Below, in pieces: positions 1 to 6,865 of a stretch of 29,733 nucleotides of DNA. Position 1 is the stretch's first letter; each line of letters starts with the position of its first letter. A model generated the notes under the pieces. That model saw only the letters and a program-made list of their open reading frames with translations. It had not been told where the DNA came from and ran no database searches. Both the position numbers and the translations under genes were made by a program. The stretch spans positions 1-29,733 of IMG/VR virus record IMGVR_UViG_3300010885_051081; one strand, written 5' to 3'. This stretch comes from a virus.

Positions 1-54
1 AATATAGGGAATTTAATTTAAAGTTCCAACTATTATTTAATATATTTTTATAAG

Positions 55-126
55 TTTTCCCTCATGGATTTGAACCACGATTTGCTCAGTCAAAGTGAGC
101 CGTCCTGCCAGTTAGACGAAAGGAAA
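55..126 (-). tRNA. tRNA-Gln (anticodon UUG)
   Basis: The minus strand folds into a full cloverleaf. The acceptor stem pairs 120-126 with 56-62 (one G-U). The D-stem is GTCT/GGAC, the anticodon stem GCTCA/TGAGC is perfect, and the loop CTTTGAC gives anticodon TTG. The T-arm is CGTGG-TTCAAAT-CCATG. The discriminator is A at 55 and no CCA is encoded. It lies just downstream of the lipoprotein gene. It reads CAA, which suits an AT-rich genome. Confidence 0.93.
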
Positions 127-133
127 ATAGTGG

Positions 134-448
134 TTAGTGACGAGGCACTACAATTTCTACTTTCTGTTTATTGTACAATGTATGCACATATTTAATGAGC
201 TCGTCTGTAGTAACTTCAAAGTTTAGTTGTGTTATAGACAACTCTTGAATTGGCTTAGCGTATTTACCGTGTCCTGGATTCAATTCATATTCTGAGTGAT
301 CATAATAAGCAACTGGTTTACTATTATAGAAAATAGTATCACTTTTTGATGACCATTTCACAAATTCAGATTTACTGATGAGTTCTTTATCAACTGAACA
401 ACTACCTAAAGCTACTAAAAGCCCTACTAATATTAACGTTTTTTTCAT
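134..448 (-). CDS. Small secreted lipoprotein, function unknown
   Basis: This 104-aa protein begins with a lysine-charged, hydrophobic signal and a lipobox (LGSC, Cys17), so it should be lipidated and anchored in the envelope. The mature part (about 87 aa) is hydrophilic with many Tyr, His and Lys residues (for example YYDHSEYELNPGHGKY), and no family is recognised. Its start overlaps the stop of the upstream endonuclease gene by 4 bp, so the two are probably co-transcribed. Small phage lipoproteins often act in superinfection exclusion or as outer spanins, but nothing in the sequence settles this. Confidence 0.75.
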   Translation of the reverse strand: MKKTLILVGLLVALGSCSVDKELISKSEFVKWSSKSDTIFYNSKPVAYYDHSEYELNPGHGKYAKPIQELSITQLNFEVTTDELIKYVHTLYNKQKVEIVVPRH

Positions 449-1077
449 AATTTTAAATTTTTATTATATAATTTAATAAAATCTTTACCATATGTTTTTT
501 CAACATACTCAAATTCTTTTTTTAAGTCATTTTTTAGCAATACTATTAAATTTGGTATAACTTTAAATTTTTCTTTAGTTTGCTTATTTATATATCCCTT
601 TATTTCAATTATATTATCATTCTGTATAAAATCTGGATAATATTTTAATACTTTGTTATTCCATAAATAACTATAAGCTTGTCTGTTTCTTGTGAAGGAT
701 TGATTATGATCTAATTGATATATAACCCAAACCAACTCATAACTACTATCACACCACACCCCTTTATACCATCCACTCTTTCCAACACCAGACCCTTCTC
801 TATAACCCCCACCAACAAGTAACCAACACTCTTTGTGATATTTTCTAGTATTCAATTTAGAATGTTCAATATTATTATGACAATATTTACATTTTGTTGT
901 TGTCCAACGTTCCAATATTTTTTTACCTTTATTAGATGGTGATTTGCCAATCATTGCAATACGCTTTTTTTGATTAGCTTCATCAGTAAAGGATCTACTA
1001 TTTGCACAACTTCTAGAACAAAATACACCAGACTTCGTGTGGTTAGTTTTACATTTAGGACATTGTTTCATATTCAT
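445..1077 (-). CDS. Zinc-finger and EDxHD/Vsr-like homing endonuclease
   Basis: This 210-aa protein has an N-terminal zinc ribbon (CPKC at about residues 6-9, then CSRSC) and a second CxxC pair (CKYC ... HKEC) near residues 63-85. The C-terminal half has the pattern GVWCDSSYELVWVIYQLDH ... YYPDFI ... IIEIKGY, which matches the PD-(D/E)xK-like nuclease core of EDxHD (I-Bth0305I/Vsr-related) homing endonucleases. Such free-standing nucleases cut a target in related phages and spread by recombination. The gene is flanked by tRNA-Glu on one side and a lipoprotein gene on the other. It looks more AT-rich than its neighbours, with many Lys/Asn/Ile codons, consistent with mobile origin. The family call is by motif only. 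Confidence 0.78.
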   Translation of the reverse strand: MNMKQCPKCKTNHTKSGVFCSRSCANSRSFTDEANQKKRIAMIGKSPSNKGKKILERWTTTKCKYCHNNIEHSKLNTRKYHKECWLLVGGGYREGSGVGKSGWYKGVWCDSSYELVWVIYQLDHNQSFTRNRQAYSYLWNNKVLKYYPDFIQNDNIIEIKGYINKQTKEKFKVIPNLIVLLKNDLKKEFEYVEKTYGKDFIKLYNKNLKL

Positions 1078-1114
1078 AAATATATCGAACTCGCATCAAA
1101 GTAGTGATTATTTG

Positions 1115-1186
1115 TATCGCGTAGCAGGATCGAACTGCTGACTAGAATTAGAAAGATTCTCGTGATTACCACTTCACTAACGCGAC
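1115..1186 (-). tRNA. tRNA-Glu (anticodon UUC)
   Basis: The minus strand gives a complete cloverleaf. The acceptor GTCGCGT pairs with ACGCGAT (first pair G-U). The D-stem is GTGA/TCAC, the anticodon stem AGAAT/ATTCT, and the loop CTTTCTA gives anticodon TTC. The T-arm is AGCAG-TTCGATC-CTGCT. The discriminator is A and no CCA is encoded. It lies directly upstream of the homing endonuclease gene, a common phage insertion context. Confidence 0.94.
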
Positions 1187-1209
1187 AGTTATACAACATA
1201 GGAATTATT

Positions 1210-1734
1210 CTAGCAATCTCCAACCTCTTTCCAATATTTTAAATCTACACAGAAACCGTCCATTTCAATAGATCCGTCTTTTAACTTTTTTTGTATTGTT
1301 TTTGTTAAACTACCTTGAGTTTCACTAATCCACTCTAATACATAAGGTTTTACTTTTTTTAATCGTAAATCTGAAAACACTAAATTCTCTATTAAATGGT
1401 CTTTAACATAGTTCTTAGCGTCTTCTTCGTAGTCTGGACAAATAATGCCATATGACTCTTTTGCTCGTCGTATAGCCCATTTCTCTGCGTTATATTCCAT
1501 TAAATAGCTGTAAACTCTCTCACCTGTACTAACATGACCTATTTCATGTAAACCTACTAAAAAGCTCCATTCACATTCTGGAATTGGAAGACATACCTTT
1601 CGTGCTTCTATAAAGGCTTCATAACCTTGATCTCCATCAGGATGCCACTTTAACCACTTTTTAACTTTTACATTAGTGATTTTAAGTTCTGCTTTAATAA
1701 AGTTTTTATATTCTTTTTTTGTAAAAACTGCCAT
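1210..1734 (-). CDS. Putative zincin metallopeptidase (HEIGH)
   Basis: This 174-aa protein has no signal peptide. The motif LHEIGHVSTGE places HExxH at residues 63-67, with a following helix (YLMEYNAEKWAIRRA, Glu80/Glu84) that could supply the third zinc ligand, as in the gluzincin or M78-like (ImmA/IrrE) peptidases. Trp-rich and Lys-rich N-terminal segments surround the core. The substrate is unknown; host or phage structural proteins are possible. It lies between tRNA-Glu and two virion-like genes. It is one of at least four HExxH proteins in the window. Confidence 0.65.
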   Translation of the reverse strand: MAVFTKKEYKNFIKAELKITNVKVKKWLKWHPDGDQGYEAFIEARKVCLPIPECEWSFLVGLHEIGHVSTGERVYSYLMEYNAEKWAIRRAKESYGIICPDYEEDAKNYVKDHLIENLVFSDLRLKKVKPYVLEWISETQGSLTKTIQKKLKDGSIEMDGFCVDLKYWKEVGDC

Positions 1735-1775
1735 AAGAATAATATAGCAATTTTATTTTAATTAAGCAAATTTAA

Positions 1776-2087
1776 TTAAGAACACACATTCATTGCACTC
1801 CAGATAAGATGGCGACTATCCCAATCAAAATTCTTTTCACCTCGAGCTCCTGGATTATCACCATATGACTTTGAATCAGCTACTGTCGTTAGATATCTGT
1901 CACTATAGATTGTTGCGTTATCGTCAAAAATAGATTGAAAGTTACCATAACTAGACACAGTATAAACATCAACAGCTGTAACACTTCCTGCACAATATGC
2001 TGCTGTATCTGATGCAGCATATCCTGAAAGTTTAAAACCTTCAACTGTACCATTTCCTTGTTGTGCTGCTGCTCCTATTAATGACAT
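1776..2087 (-). CDS. Hypothetical protein, probable virion/fibre-associated
   Basis: This 103-aa protein is rich in Ala, Ser, Tyr, Asp and Thr, with no signal peptide or membrane segment. The centre (TAVDVYTVSSYGNFQSIF, then ATIYSDRYLTTVADSK) resembles short beta-rich segments seen in Bacteroidota phage fibre or appendage proteins. That similarity is an impression, not a family match. It sits 2 bp from the fibre-like gene at 2090-2596 and probably shares its transcript. It is followed by an A/T-rich spacer containing TTAATTAA twice. Confidence 0.55.
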   Translation of the reverse strand: MSLIGAAAQQGNGTVEGFKLSGYAASDTAAYCAGSVTAVDVYTVSSYGNFQSIFDDNATIYSDRYLTTVADSKSYGDNPGARGEKNFDWDSRHLIWSAMNVCS

Positions 2088-2089
2088 AA

Positions 2090-2596
2090 CTATGCTTTTA
2101 AACTTCCTATTAAATAAAAATCTTTACCATTAGCAGTCTTCACAAAAGCTCCAGATCCAACTTTATTCATTTTTAATTTACTATCTTCTGATGTGATTGT
2201 ACAACCACTTCCAGTTGCAAATATAATGTCTGTTGTTAATAGAACTGCTACAAACTCATATTCACTATTAACTCCTCCATTTGATGCATTTGATACATCA
2301 TCTAAAGTTATTGTTATTGGACCAGAAACACCAGCACTCACTATATAGAATTTACCTGAGTATAATGAACTTGCATTTACGCTAGTACCAATATTAGTAC
2401 CAACTAATTTTCGCATTGTACCATTAAAAGCTCCAGTAAGACTACCCGTCACATTACCTTGTAAAGATCCCGTTACACCACCAGTAGCTACAATACTTGC
2501 AGCAGTAGTACCATCTAAGGCATCTATAATATTTGTTATATGAGCGGCTTGTATTGTTTGACTTGATACTATGCCCGTTTTGCTTATTGTTGCCAT
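2090..2596 (-). CDS. Tail-fibre-like structural protein
   Basis: This 168-aa protein is rich in Gly, Thr, Ser and Ala with almost no Cys. It starts with a short adaptor-like segment (MATISKTGIVSSQTIQAAHI), followed by the repeat GVTGSLQGNVTGSLTGAFNG at about residues 40-60. This is the Gly-Ser/Thr turn pattern typical of trimeric phage fibre shafts. The remaining ~100 residues are beta-strand-like and end in a compact segment. It is short for a receptor-binding fibre, so it may be an appendage or fibre tip. Its neighbours are a second beta-rich protein and a GNAT. Confidence 0.65.
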   Translation of the reverse strand: MATISKTGIVSSQTIQAAHITNIIDALDGTTAASIVATGGVTGSLQGNVTGSLTGAFNGTMRKLVGTNIGTSVNASSLYSGKFYIVSAGVSGPITITLDDVSNASNGGVNSEYEFVAVLLTTDIIFATGSGCTITSEDSKLKMNKVGSGAFVKTANGKDFYLIGSLKA

Positions 2597-2607
2597 TTGC
2601 TATTTTA

Positions 2608-2994
2608 TTAGAATGTTTTTGTGTAATATTTTGTTTCTCCTTTAAGGGGTGTGAATCCTAATTTTGTCCAAAACTTTTTACTTGATGGTGTTACCATTGC
2701 TATAATAGTTTTTTGATGTAACACATGAGCTAATGCATTTATTGCATCACCTGCATAATACTTACCTCTATGTTCTTTGTGAACATGTATAGATATTACC
2801 TCAATTGTATTCTCATCTACAAGACCATATTCTATTTCACCAACAACTTCATTAACAGCAACCACTAATTCAAAAAACAAGTGAGGACCTTTTGCAAACT
2901 TGCTATCATAACTACTTCCAAACTCAGATTGAAATTCTTCAATTGGTTTAAGAGTAATTAATGCCTCACTTAGTAATCTGAATAAAGAAATCAT
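2608..2994 (-). CDS. GNAT-family N-acetyltransferase
   Basis: This 128-aa protein shows the GNAT core: a beta-strand ending in VISIHVHKEHRG, then the acetyl-CoA loop RGKYYAGDAINAL (about residues 76-88), and a late segment SKKFWTKLGF that matches the terminal part of GNAT folds. It should transfer an acetyl group from acetyl-CoA to an amine, but the substrate cannot be read from sequence. Small GNATs are common in phages between structural and lysis genes. It lies 2 bp from the endolysin gene upstream and 12 bp from the fibre-like gene downstream, so all three are probably one transcript. Confidence 0.72.
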   Translation of the reverse strand: MISLFRLLSEALITLKPIEEFQSEFGSSYDSKFAKGPHLFFELVVAVNEVVGEIEYGLVDENTIEVISIHVHKEHRGKYYAGDAINALAHVLHQKTIIAMVTPSSKKFWTKLGFTPLKGETKYYTKTF

Positions 2995-2995
2995 A

Positions 2996-3607
2996 TTATT
3001 TTGTATAACTAAAGTATTTTGTTGTAAGTGCCTTACGATGATCTAAACCATTAGTACCACCATTAATTCTTTTTGTTAATACTGTAATTGTAGCCTCATC
3101 AACTCCTTTATCACATATGTCCCATAATTTGTTTTTATCAAAGAAGAACATTGCTGATTCAAAAGCAAACTCAGTAGCTACCAAATCAGGATTAGTCATA
3201 ATTTCTGGTTTATTTAAATACTTAGCGAATGCTTCATAGTTTGACTTACCTGTTAATTGCAAAGCACCACGACCTCTAAATTTATATCCATCTCCAGATG
3301 CTTCATCACCATTACCCATTCTACTACCATATACTCTATTAGCAATCTTTTCAGGTTGCTTAGCATAAGATTCTTCTAAATTGCCTGGAAAGTATTTACC
3401 AAAGGTAGCTGCTAATCCAGTAGCTGAATAATTTAAGTTTTCAGCAAATAGTTTATACTCACCAGTCTCATGTGCTGTTTGTGCAAAGAAGTGAGCAGCT
3501 CTTGTAGGCGTTAATTTATAGTAAGCCATTGCAGCTTTTAAAGTTCCAGGTCCAAATGAACCATCTGCTATAACTCCAATTTTAGTTTGTAAATTTTTTA
3601 AACTCAT
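2996..3607 (-). CDS. GH19 (chitinase-like) endolysin
   Basis: This 203-aa protein has the glycoside hydrolase family 19 fold signature. FFAQTAHETGEY (residues 40-51) carries the catalytic-acid glutamate at about 47. KFRGRGALQLTGKSNYEAF (109-127) is the conserved substrate-cleft motif. TKRINGGTNGLDHR (about 178-191) is the usual C-terminal motif. Residues 5-31 resemble half of a peptidoglycan-binding repeat. Phage GH19 enzymes hydrolyse the glycan backbone of peptidoglycan at lysis. No signal peptide is seen, so export would need a holin; a holin-like gene is at 9002-9295. The start overlaps the stop of the transpeptidase-like gene by 1 bp. Confidence 0.9.
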   Translation of the reverse strand: MSLKNLQTKIGVIADGSFGPGTLKAAMAYYKLTPTRAAHFFAQTAHETGEYKLFAENLNYSATGLAATFGKYFPGNLEESYAKQPEKIANRVYGSRMGNGDEASGDGYKFRGRGALQLTGKSNYEAFAKYLNKPEIMTNPDLVATEFAFESAMFFFDKNKLWDICDKGVDEATITVLTKRINGGTNGLDHRKALTTKYFSYTK

Positions 3608-4191
3608 TATTTTATATCTGTTGATTCAATTAATGTATAGGTAAATGAATTACCATGTTTTTCTTTTGCTATACGACAAATAGTCATAAACTCTTCAAAG
3701 TCAGCTGCTTTCTTAAATACTTGACATCCTTCAGACCAGTTCTCAACATAAGTTGAATCTACACCAGCTTTATGGATATTAATACCAAATACTCCCTCTT
3801 GAATCTTCGACTCATCATAAGTCATATCTCTATTAGCATCACGATAAACCTTAACTGGTTTGTTTTGACCTAATGCTTCATATTTACCTTGATGTAATCT
3901 GATAGTGTGGGATCCTCTATATTGACCTTCAACTAAACGAGCAACACCAGCTGCATTATGATATTCTTTAACACCTTTTGTACCTGGATCTGTTGTGCAA
4001 GTCCAAGTATGAAATTTCCATTCGCTACCTACTTTATAAGATAAAGTCATTGTATCGTCAAATACATTAGTAACTTTATTTCCAGTTGCTGAGTTTCTAA
4101 CTCCAACAATATTTACATCGTAATCTCCGTTCTCAAACCAAGCATAACCTTTAGCTTTAACGGCACCTTCAATTTGTTCTTTTGTGTACAT
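3607..4191 (-). CDS. L,D-transpeptidase (YkuD)-like protein
   Basis: In this 194-aa protein the C-terminal half has VFGINIHKAG (His140) followed by NWSEGCQVF (Cys156). This is the spaced His...(S/T/E)-G-C pattern of the YkuD catalytic cysteine site. YkuD enzymes make L,D cross-links in peptidoglycan or act on stem peptides. Ahead of it lie beta-rich segments with RDANRDMTYDESK. No signal peptide is present. It overlaps the GH19 gene by 1 bp, so cell-wall action at lysis, or cleavage of the host wall at entry, is plausible. It could also be a phage-specific family that only keeps the fold; the catalytic His-Cys pair is intact. Confidence 0.65.
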   Translation of the reverse strand: MYTKEQIEGAVKAKGYAWFENGDYDVNIVGVRNSATGNKVTNVFDDTMTLSYKVGSEWKFHTWTCTTDPGTKGVKEYHNAAGVARLVEGQYRGSHTIRLHQGKYEALGQNKPVKVYRDANRDMTYDESKIQEGVFGINIHKAGVDSTYVENWSEGCQVFKKAADFEEFMTICRIAKEKHGNSFTYTLIESTDIK

Positions 4192-4219
4192 AAAATCTTT
4201 TATTTATAAATATGTCCGA

Positions 4220-4648
4220 TTACTTATTTAACTGTGATTGTGTATGTTCAATTAACCACTGTTCTACATTTGGTATCTGTCTTAGGAAATCCAACTCATA
4301 AACATAACACATATACTCCTCATTCTCTTTTGCTATTTTGATTTTATCATGTTTAATACATAAGTGCATAGACTCATGTACCAATACTGCTGCTATATTG
4401 TTTATGTTTTTAAGCTTTGCATCTTGAGAAGATATTAAAATAGTTGAATCTTCTGTAGTAGAAAAGTTACCGTTCCAAAACCCAATATGATTACAATGCT
4501 TTACAACTATCTTGTATTTTTCTATATCGGTTTTCTTTATTCTATCTAAAGCAAGTTGAACATCCGACTTCCAACCATCACCAACATCATCGATTGTAAT
4601 TCGAGGTGTGCTAAGTGTAACTAAAAATAATATTAATAGTAACTTCAT
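4220..4648 (-). CDS. Secreted HExxH metallopeptidase-like protein
   Basis: This 142-aa protein starts with a short hydrophobic signal segment (residues 1-14). AAVLVHESMHLCIKH puts HExxH at residues 91-95, and the following helix (EENEEYMCYVYELDFL) offers a Glu as third ligand. This suits a small zincin acting in the periplasm or at the cell surface. The family is not certain. It overlaps the short CsgG-like gene upstream by 4 bp (ATGA) and so belongs to the same operon as the envelope cassette. Possible roles are processing of the exported barrel or T9SS proteins, or lysis; neither is shown. Confidence 0.6.
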   Translation of the reverse strand: MKLLLILFLVTLSTPRITIDDVGDGWKSDVQLALDRIKKTDIEKYKIVVKHCNHIGFWNGNFSTTEDSTILISSQDAKLKNINNIAAVLVHESMHLCIKHDKIKIAKENEEYMCYVYELDFLRQIPNVEQWLIEHTQSQLNK

Positions 4649-5088
4649 AACCCAAATACAGCAGCTGTTATAGCTTTCTTAATCGCAGATGATAGTGTTG
4701 TTTTAGAAAATGGAATTGAACCTTCTTGTAGTTCAACCATTATAGCTCGTACTTCAACATCAGATTCACCAATACCTTCGTACTTGATTCCATTATAAAA
4801 TAAACGAACACCTACTTGAGTTGTTTGATTTGATTTTTCCATTCCAGCAATTCTGAATGTAGATTTAGGAAGTCCAAAATGATATACCTCAACCATAATA
4901 GGATTTCCTTTTTCAGATAAACAAAACTTATTAGACAATTCCTCTTCAGCAATTTGCTTGATACCAAATATTATATCTTTGGTTTTAAACTCACGCACCT
5001 TAGCTGTTACATAAACAGTATCTACTTTAACACACTCTTGTCCTAAAGAGAATAAAGGTAGCAATAAAAATAATAATAATTTTTTCAT
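4645..5088 (-). CDS. Short CsgG-like secreted protein
   Basis: The start is chosen at 5088 (MKKLLLFLLLPLFSLGQ). A longer reading frame to 5169 puts 27 unlikely residues before a clean signal peptide and overlaps the previous gene. The mature protein (about 130 aa) resembles the C-terminal half of the CsgG protein at 8292-9002. Shared positions are EVYxF, a G-x-x-K-x-x-QTT segment, the G-x-GE strand, and a final FxxSTxxxxxKKAI-like helix. It therefore looks like a truncated paralogue of the CsgG pore subunit, lacking the N-terminal region. It is paired with a barrel gene (5091-5897), as CsgG itself is with 6862-8292. Confidence 0.65.
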   Translation of the reverse strand: MKKLLLFLLLPLFSLGQECVKVDTVYVTAKVREFKTKDIIFGIKQIAEEELSNKFCLSEKGNPIMVEVYHFGLPKSTFRIAGMEKSNQTTQVGVRLFYNGIKYEGIGESDVEVRAIMVELQEGSIPFSKTTLSSAIKKAITAAVFGL

Positions 5089-5090
5089 GA

Positions 5091-5897
5091 TTAAAATTTT
5101 AGATTTGTTCCAATTAATATATTGTGCATTACACCCCACTTTGGAGTGGTATTCACATTCATTCTCCAATCAATATTGAGTTTGAATTTCTTATGTACTT
5201 TAATTCCAATGTTGTTTCCAACTACTGCATTAAAGGTATTTGACTTAGAATAGAAATGTGCTCCTAAATCATAGTATGGAGAACATAAGGTAATAAATGC
5301 TTCAGGTCTCCAATCAAGTCTTTTTGATAAAGTAATTTCTTTTTGTATTATCAACACACTATATGGAACTAAAACAAAATAAGCATCCTTATCAGTCTTC
5401 TTACCATTTGCTACTACTGAAGTTCCTAACTGAATACCAGCAGTTATCTTTTTAAATTCCCACATTCTTGTTACACTTAAACTAGAATTAAGTGTCATTC
5501 CCATTCTACCTAGATTTAAATGGTAATACCATTTCTTGCGTCTGTAATAAAATGAATATGTTTGTTGAGATAAATCAAATGTTAAAATTGCATTTATACC
5601 AAATCCTTTACCTCCATTAATTCTACTATACCCTATACCAATACCAGGTCTAAACTTAAATGTTTCATAAGTTGGACTTCCTATTAAAGCAAAGTCAGCT
5701 GCTGTAAGCATTGGATTAGGTTTAACTAAAGATCCTCCTCCAAACGATCTACCTTGAGCACCTACAACATTATTTTGTGTGTTTCCAAAATCTTGAGGAG
5801 CAGCTGCTGATGGTGGTGGTGGTGCTGGAGCAACTGTTGGAGTAGGTTGTGCTAACGACCAAATAGGTAAAAGTAGTATTAATATTAGCTTTTTCAT
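5091..5897 (-). CDS. Outer-membrane beta-barrel protein
   Basis: This 268-aa protein has a signal peptide (MKKLILILLLPIWSLAQ, cut about residue 17), a Pro/Ala-rich stretch (TVAPAPPPPSAAAP), and then from about residue 75 an alternating-aromatic beta pattern ending in Phe (GTNLKF), typical of outer-membrane barrels. The last ~45 residues (GIKVHKKFKLNIDW) match the end of the barrel at 6862-8292 (NIKLTKKFKLSIN), so the two are paralogues. No enzyme motif is seen. It may be a pore, an adhesin anchor or a lysis factor. It lies between the lectin-like gene and the short CsgG-like gene with almost no spacing. Confidence 0.68.
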   Translation of the reverse strand: MKKLILILLLPIWSLAQPTPTVAPAPPPPSAAAPQDFGNTQNNVVGAQGRSFGGGSLVKPNPMLTAADFALIGSPTYETFKFRPGIGIGYSRINGGKGFGINAILTFDLSQQTYSFYYRRKKWYYHLNLGRMGMTLNSSLSVTRMWEFKKITAGIQLGTSVVANGKKTDKDAYFVLVPYSVLIIQKEITLSKRLDWRPEAFITLCSPYYDLGAHFYSKSNTFNAVVGNNIGIKVHKKFKLNIDWRMNVNTTPKWGVMHNILIGTNLKF

Positions 5898-6865
5898 CAG
5901 TTAGTAAATCCAGTTCTAATTAGACGAAAATCTGTAGAACCACCATTTACTGGACTTGATATTGTATATGATTGAACTCCAGGATAAGTTGCCTTTAAAT
6001 TTAAATTACTTATTTTAATTATATTCCATTCGGCTGTGGTAAACAATCTATACTTTGGAACTGGATTCATCCAATTAAAAAATCTACCTGATATCATTCC
6101 ATAAGTGTAATATGAATCAGATACTGTTATCTTAGAATCGTTATTAACATCTTGTAAATAATACTTTTTAGCATTAACACTATTTGTTATAACGGTTGAT
6201 AGTATAGATTGTGCATCAGTATTTAGTAATGGAGGCATAAGTAATGAATCTACTACCATATACCACTCTATTGAAGGATTTGATGTCTTAGCTATTGTAT
6301 ATTTACCAGTTGCATCAGTATAAGTAATACCATCTAATACCCAAGGTGTTGTAGTAACAATATAATCAAATTCAATTACATAGGGTAGTGATGTGTTAGG
6401 TAAGTCATTCCATTTACCACCACTAACAAATTGAGTATAATCTTCATTACCTGCATTGTTAGGTTCTCCTGGATTCCAGTTAGTATAAGTTACAGGTTCT
6501 CCAGTTACCCACACAAATGAACCCTCAACAACTTCATCACTAAATCCAATCCATCCAGAAGGCCAAGTATTATATACAAATGTTTGCTCAGCATTATCAG
6601 CAATAGTTACTAAATGTCCTCCCATATTAATACAAGCTTGTTTAGCATCAGTCCAAATCATTGAACCTGTTGATCTATAATAGGAGTGACTATTATAGTT
6701 TGTTTGTGAAGTAAATCCAGTTATAATTGGAGTTGTTCTTTTGTAAATCTTAACAGGTATTCCTGAGATTCCCACCTCATTAGCATTGTAAACATAACCT
6801 GAATAGTTAAATGTCTGTGCTATTGATAGAATAGGTAATAGAAGTAGTAATAGTAATTTTCTCAT
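5897..6865 (-). CDS. C-type lectin protein with nested regulatory-like and dockerin-like domains
   Basis: The start is set at 6865 (MRKLLLLLLLPILSIAQ signal peptide, 322 aa in total). The 7 extra N-terminal residues of the longer frame are unlikely, and this start gives a 4-bp ATGA overlap with the barrel gene upstream. Residues 20-42 (SGYVYNANEVGISGIPVKIY) and 179-191 (GITYTDATGKYTI) look like the two halves of one CarboxypepD_reg/CnaB-like sandwich. Between them, at about 55-168, lies a C-type lectin domain with WIGFSD, EPNN (EPN calcium/sugar motif) and WND. Residues 238-283 (DVNNDSKITVSDSYYTYGMISGRF) are a dockerin-like calcium loop shared with the protein at 9668-11569. No T9SS tail is visible. 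Binding of surface glycans is likely. Confidence 0.72.
   Translation of the reverse strand: MRKLLLLLLLPILSIAQTFNYSGYVYNANEVGISGIPVKIYKRTTPIITGFTSQTNYNSHSYYRSTGSMIWTDAKQACINMGGHLVTIADNAEQTFVYNTWPSGWIGFSDEVVEGSFVWVTGEPVTYTNWNPGEPNNAGNEDYTQFVSGGKWNDLPNTSLPYVIEFDYIVTTTPWVLDGITYTDATGKYTIAKTSNPSIEWYMVVDSLLMPPLLNTDAQSILSTVITNSVNAKKYYLQDVNNDSKITVSDSYYTYGMISGRFFNWMNPVPKYRLFTTAEWNIIKISNLNLKATYPGVQSYTISSPVNGGSTDFRLIRTGFTN

Noticed and set aside
6362-6705. C-type lectin domain as a diversity-generating retroelement target
   Set aside because: The lectin domain is not at the C-terminus, and no reverse transcriptase or template repeat is seen in the window.
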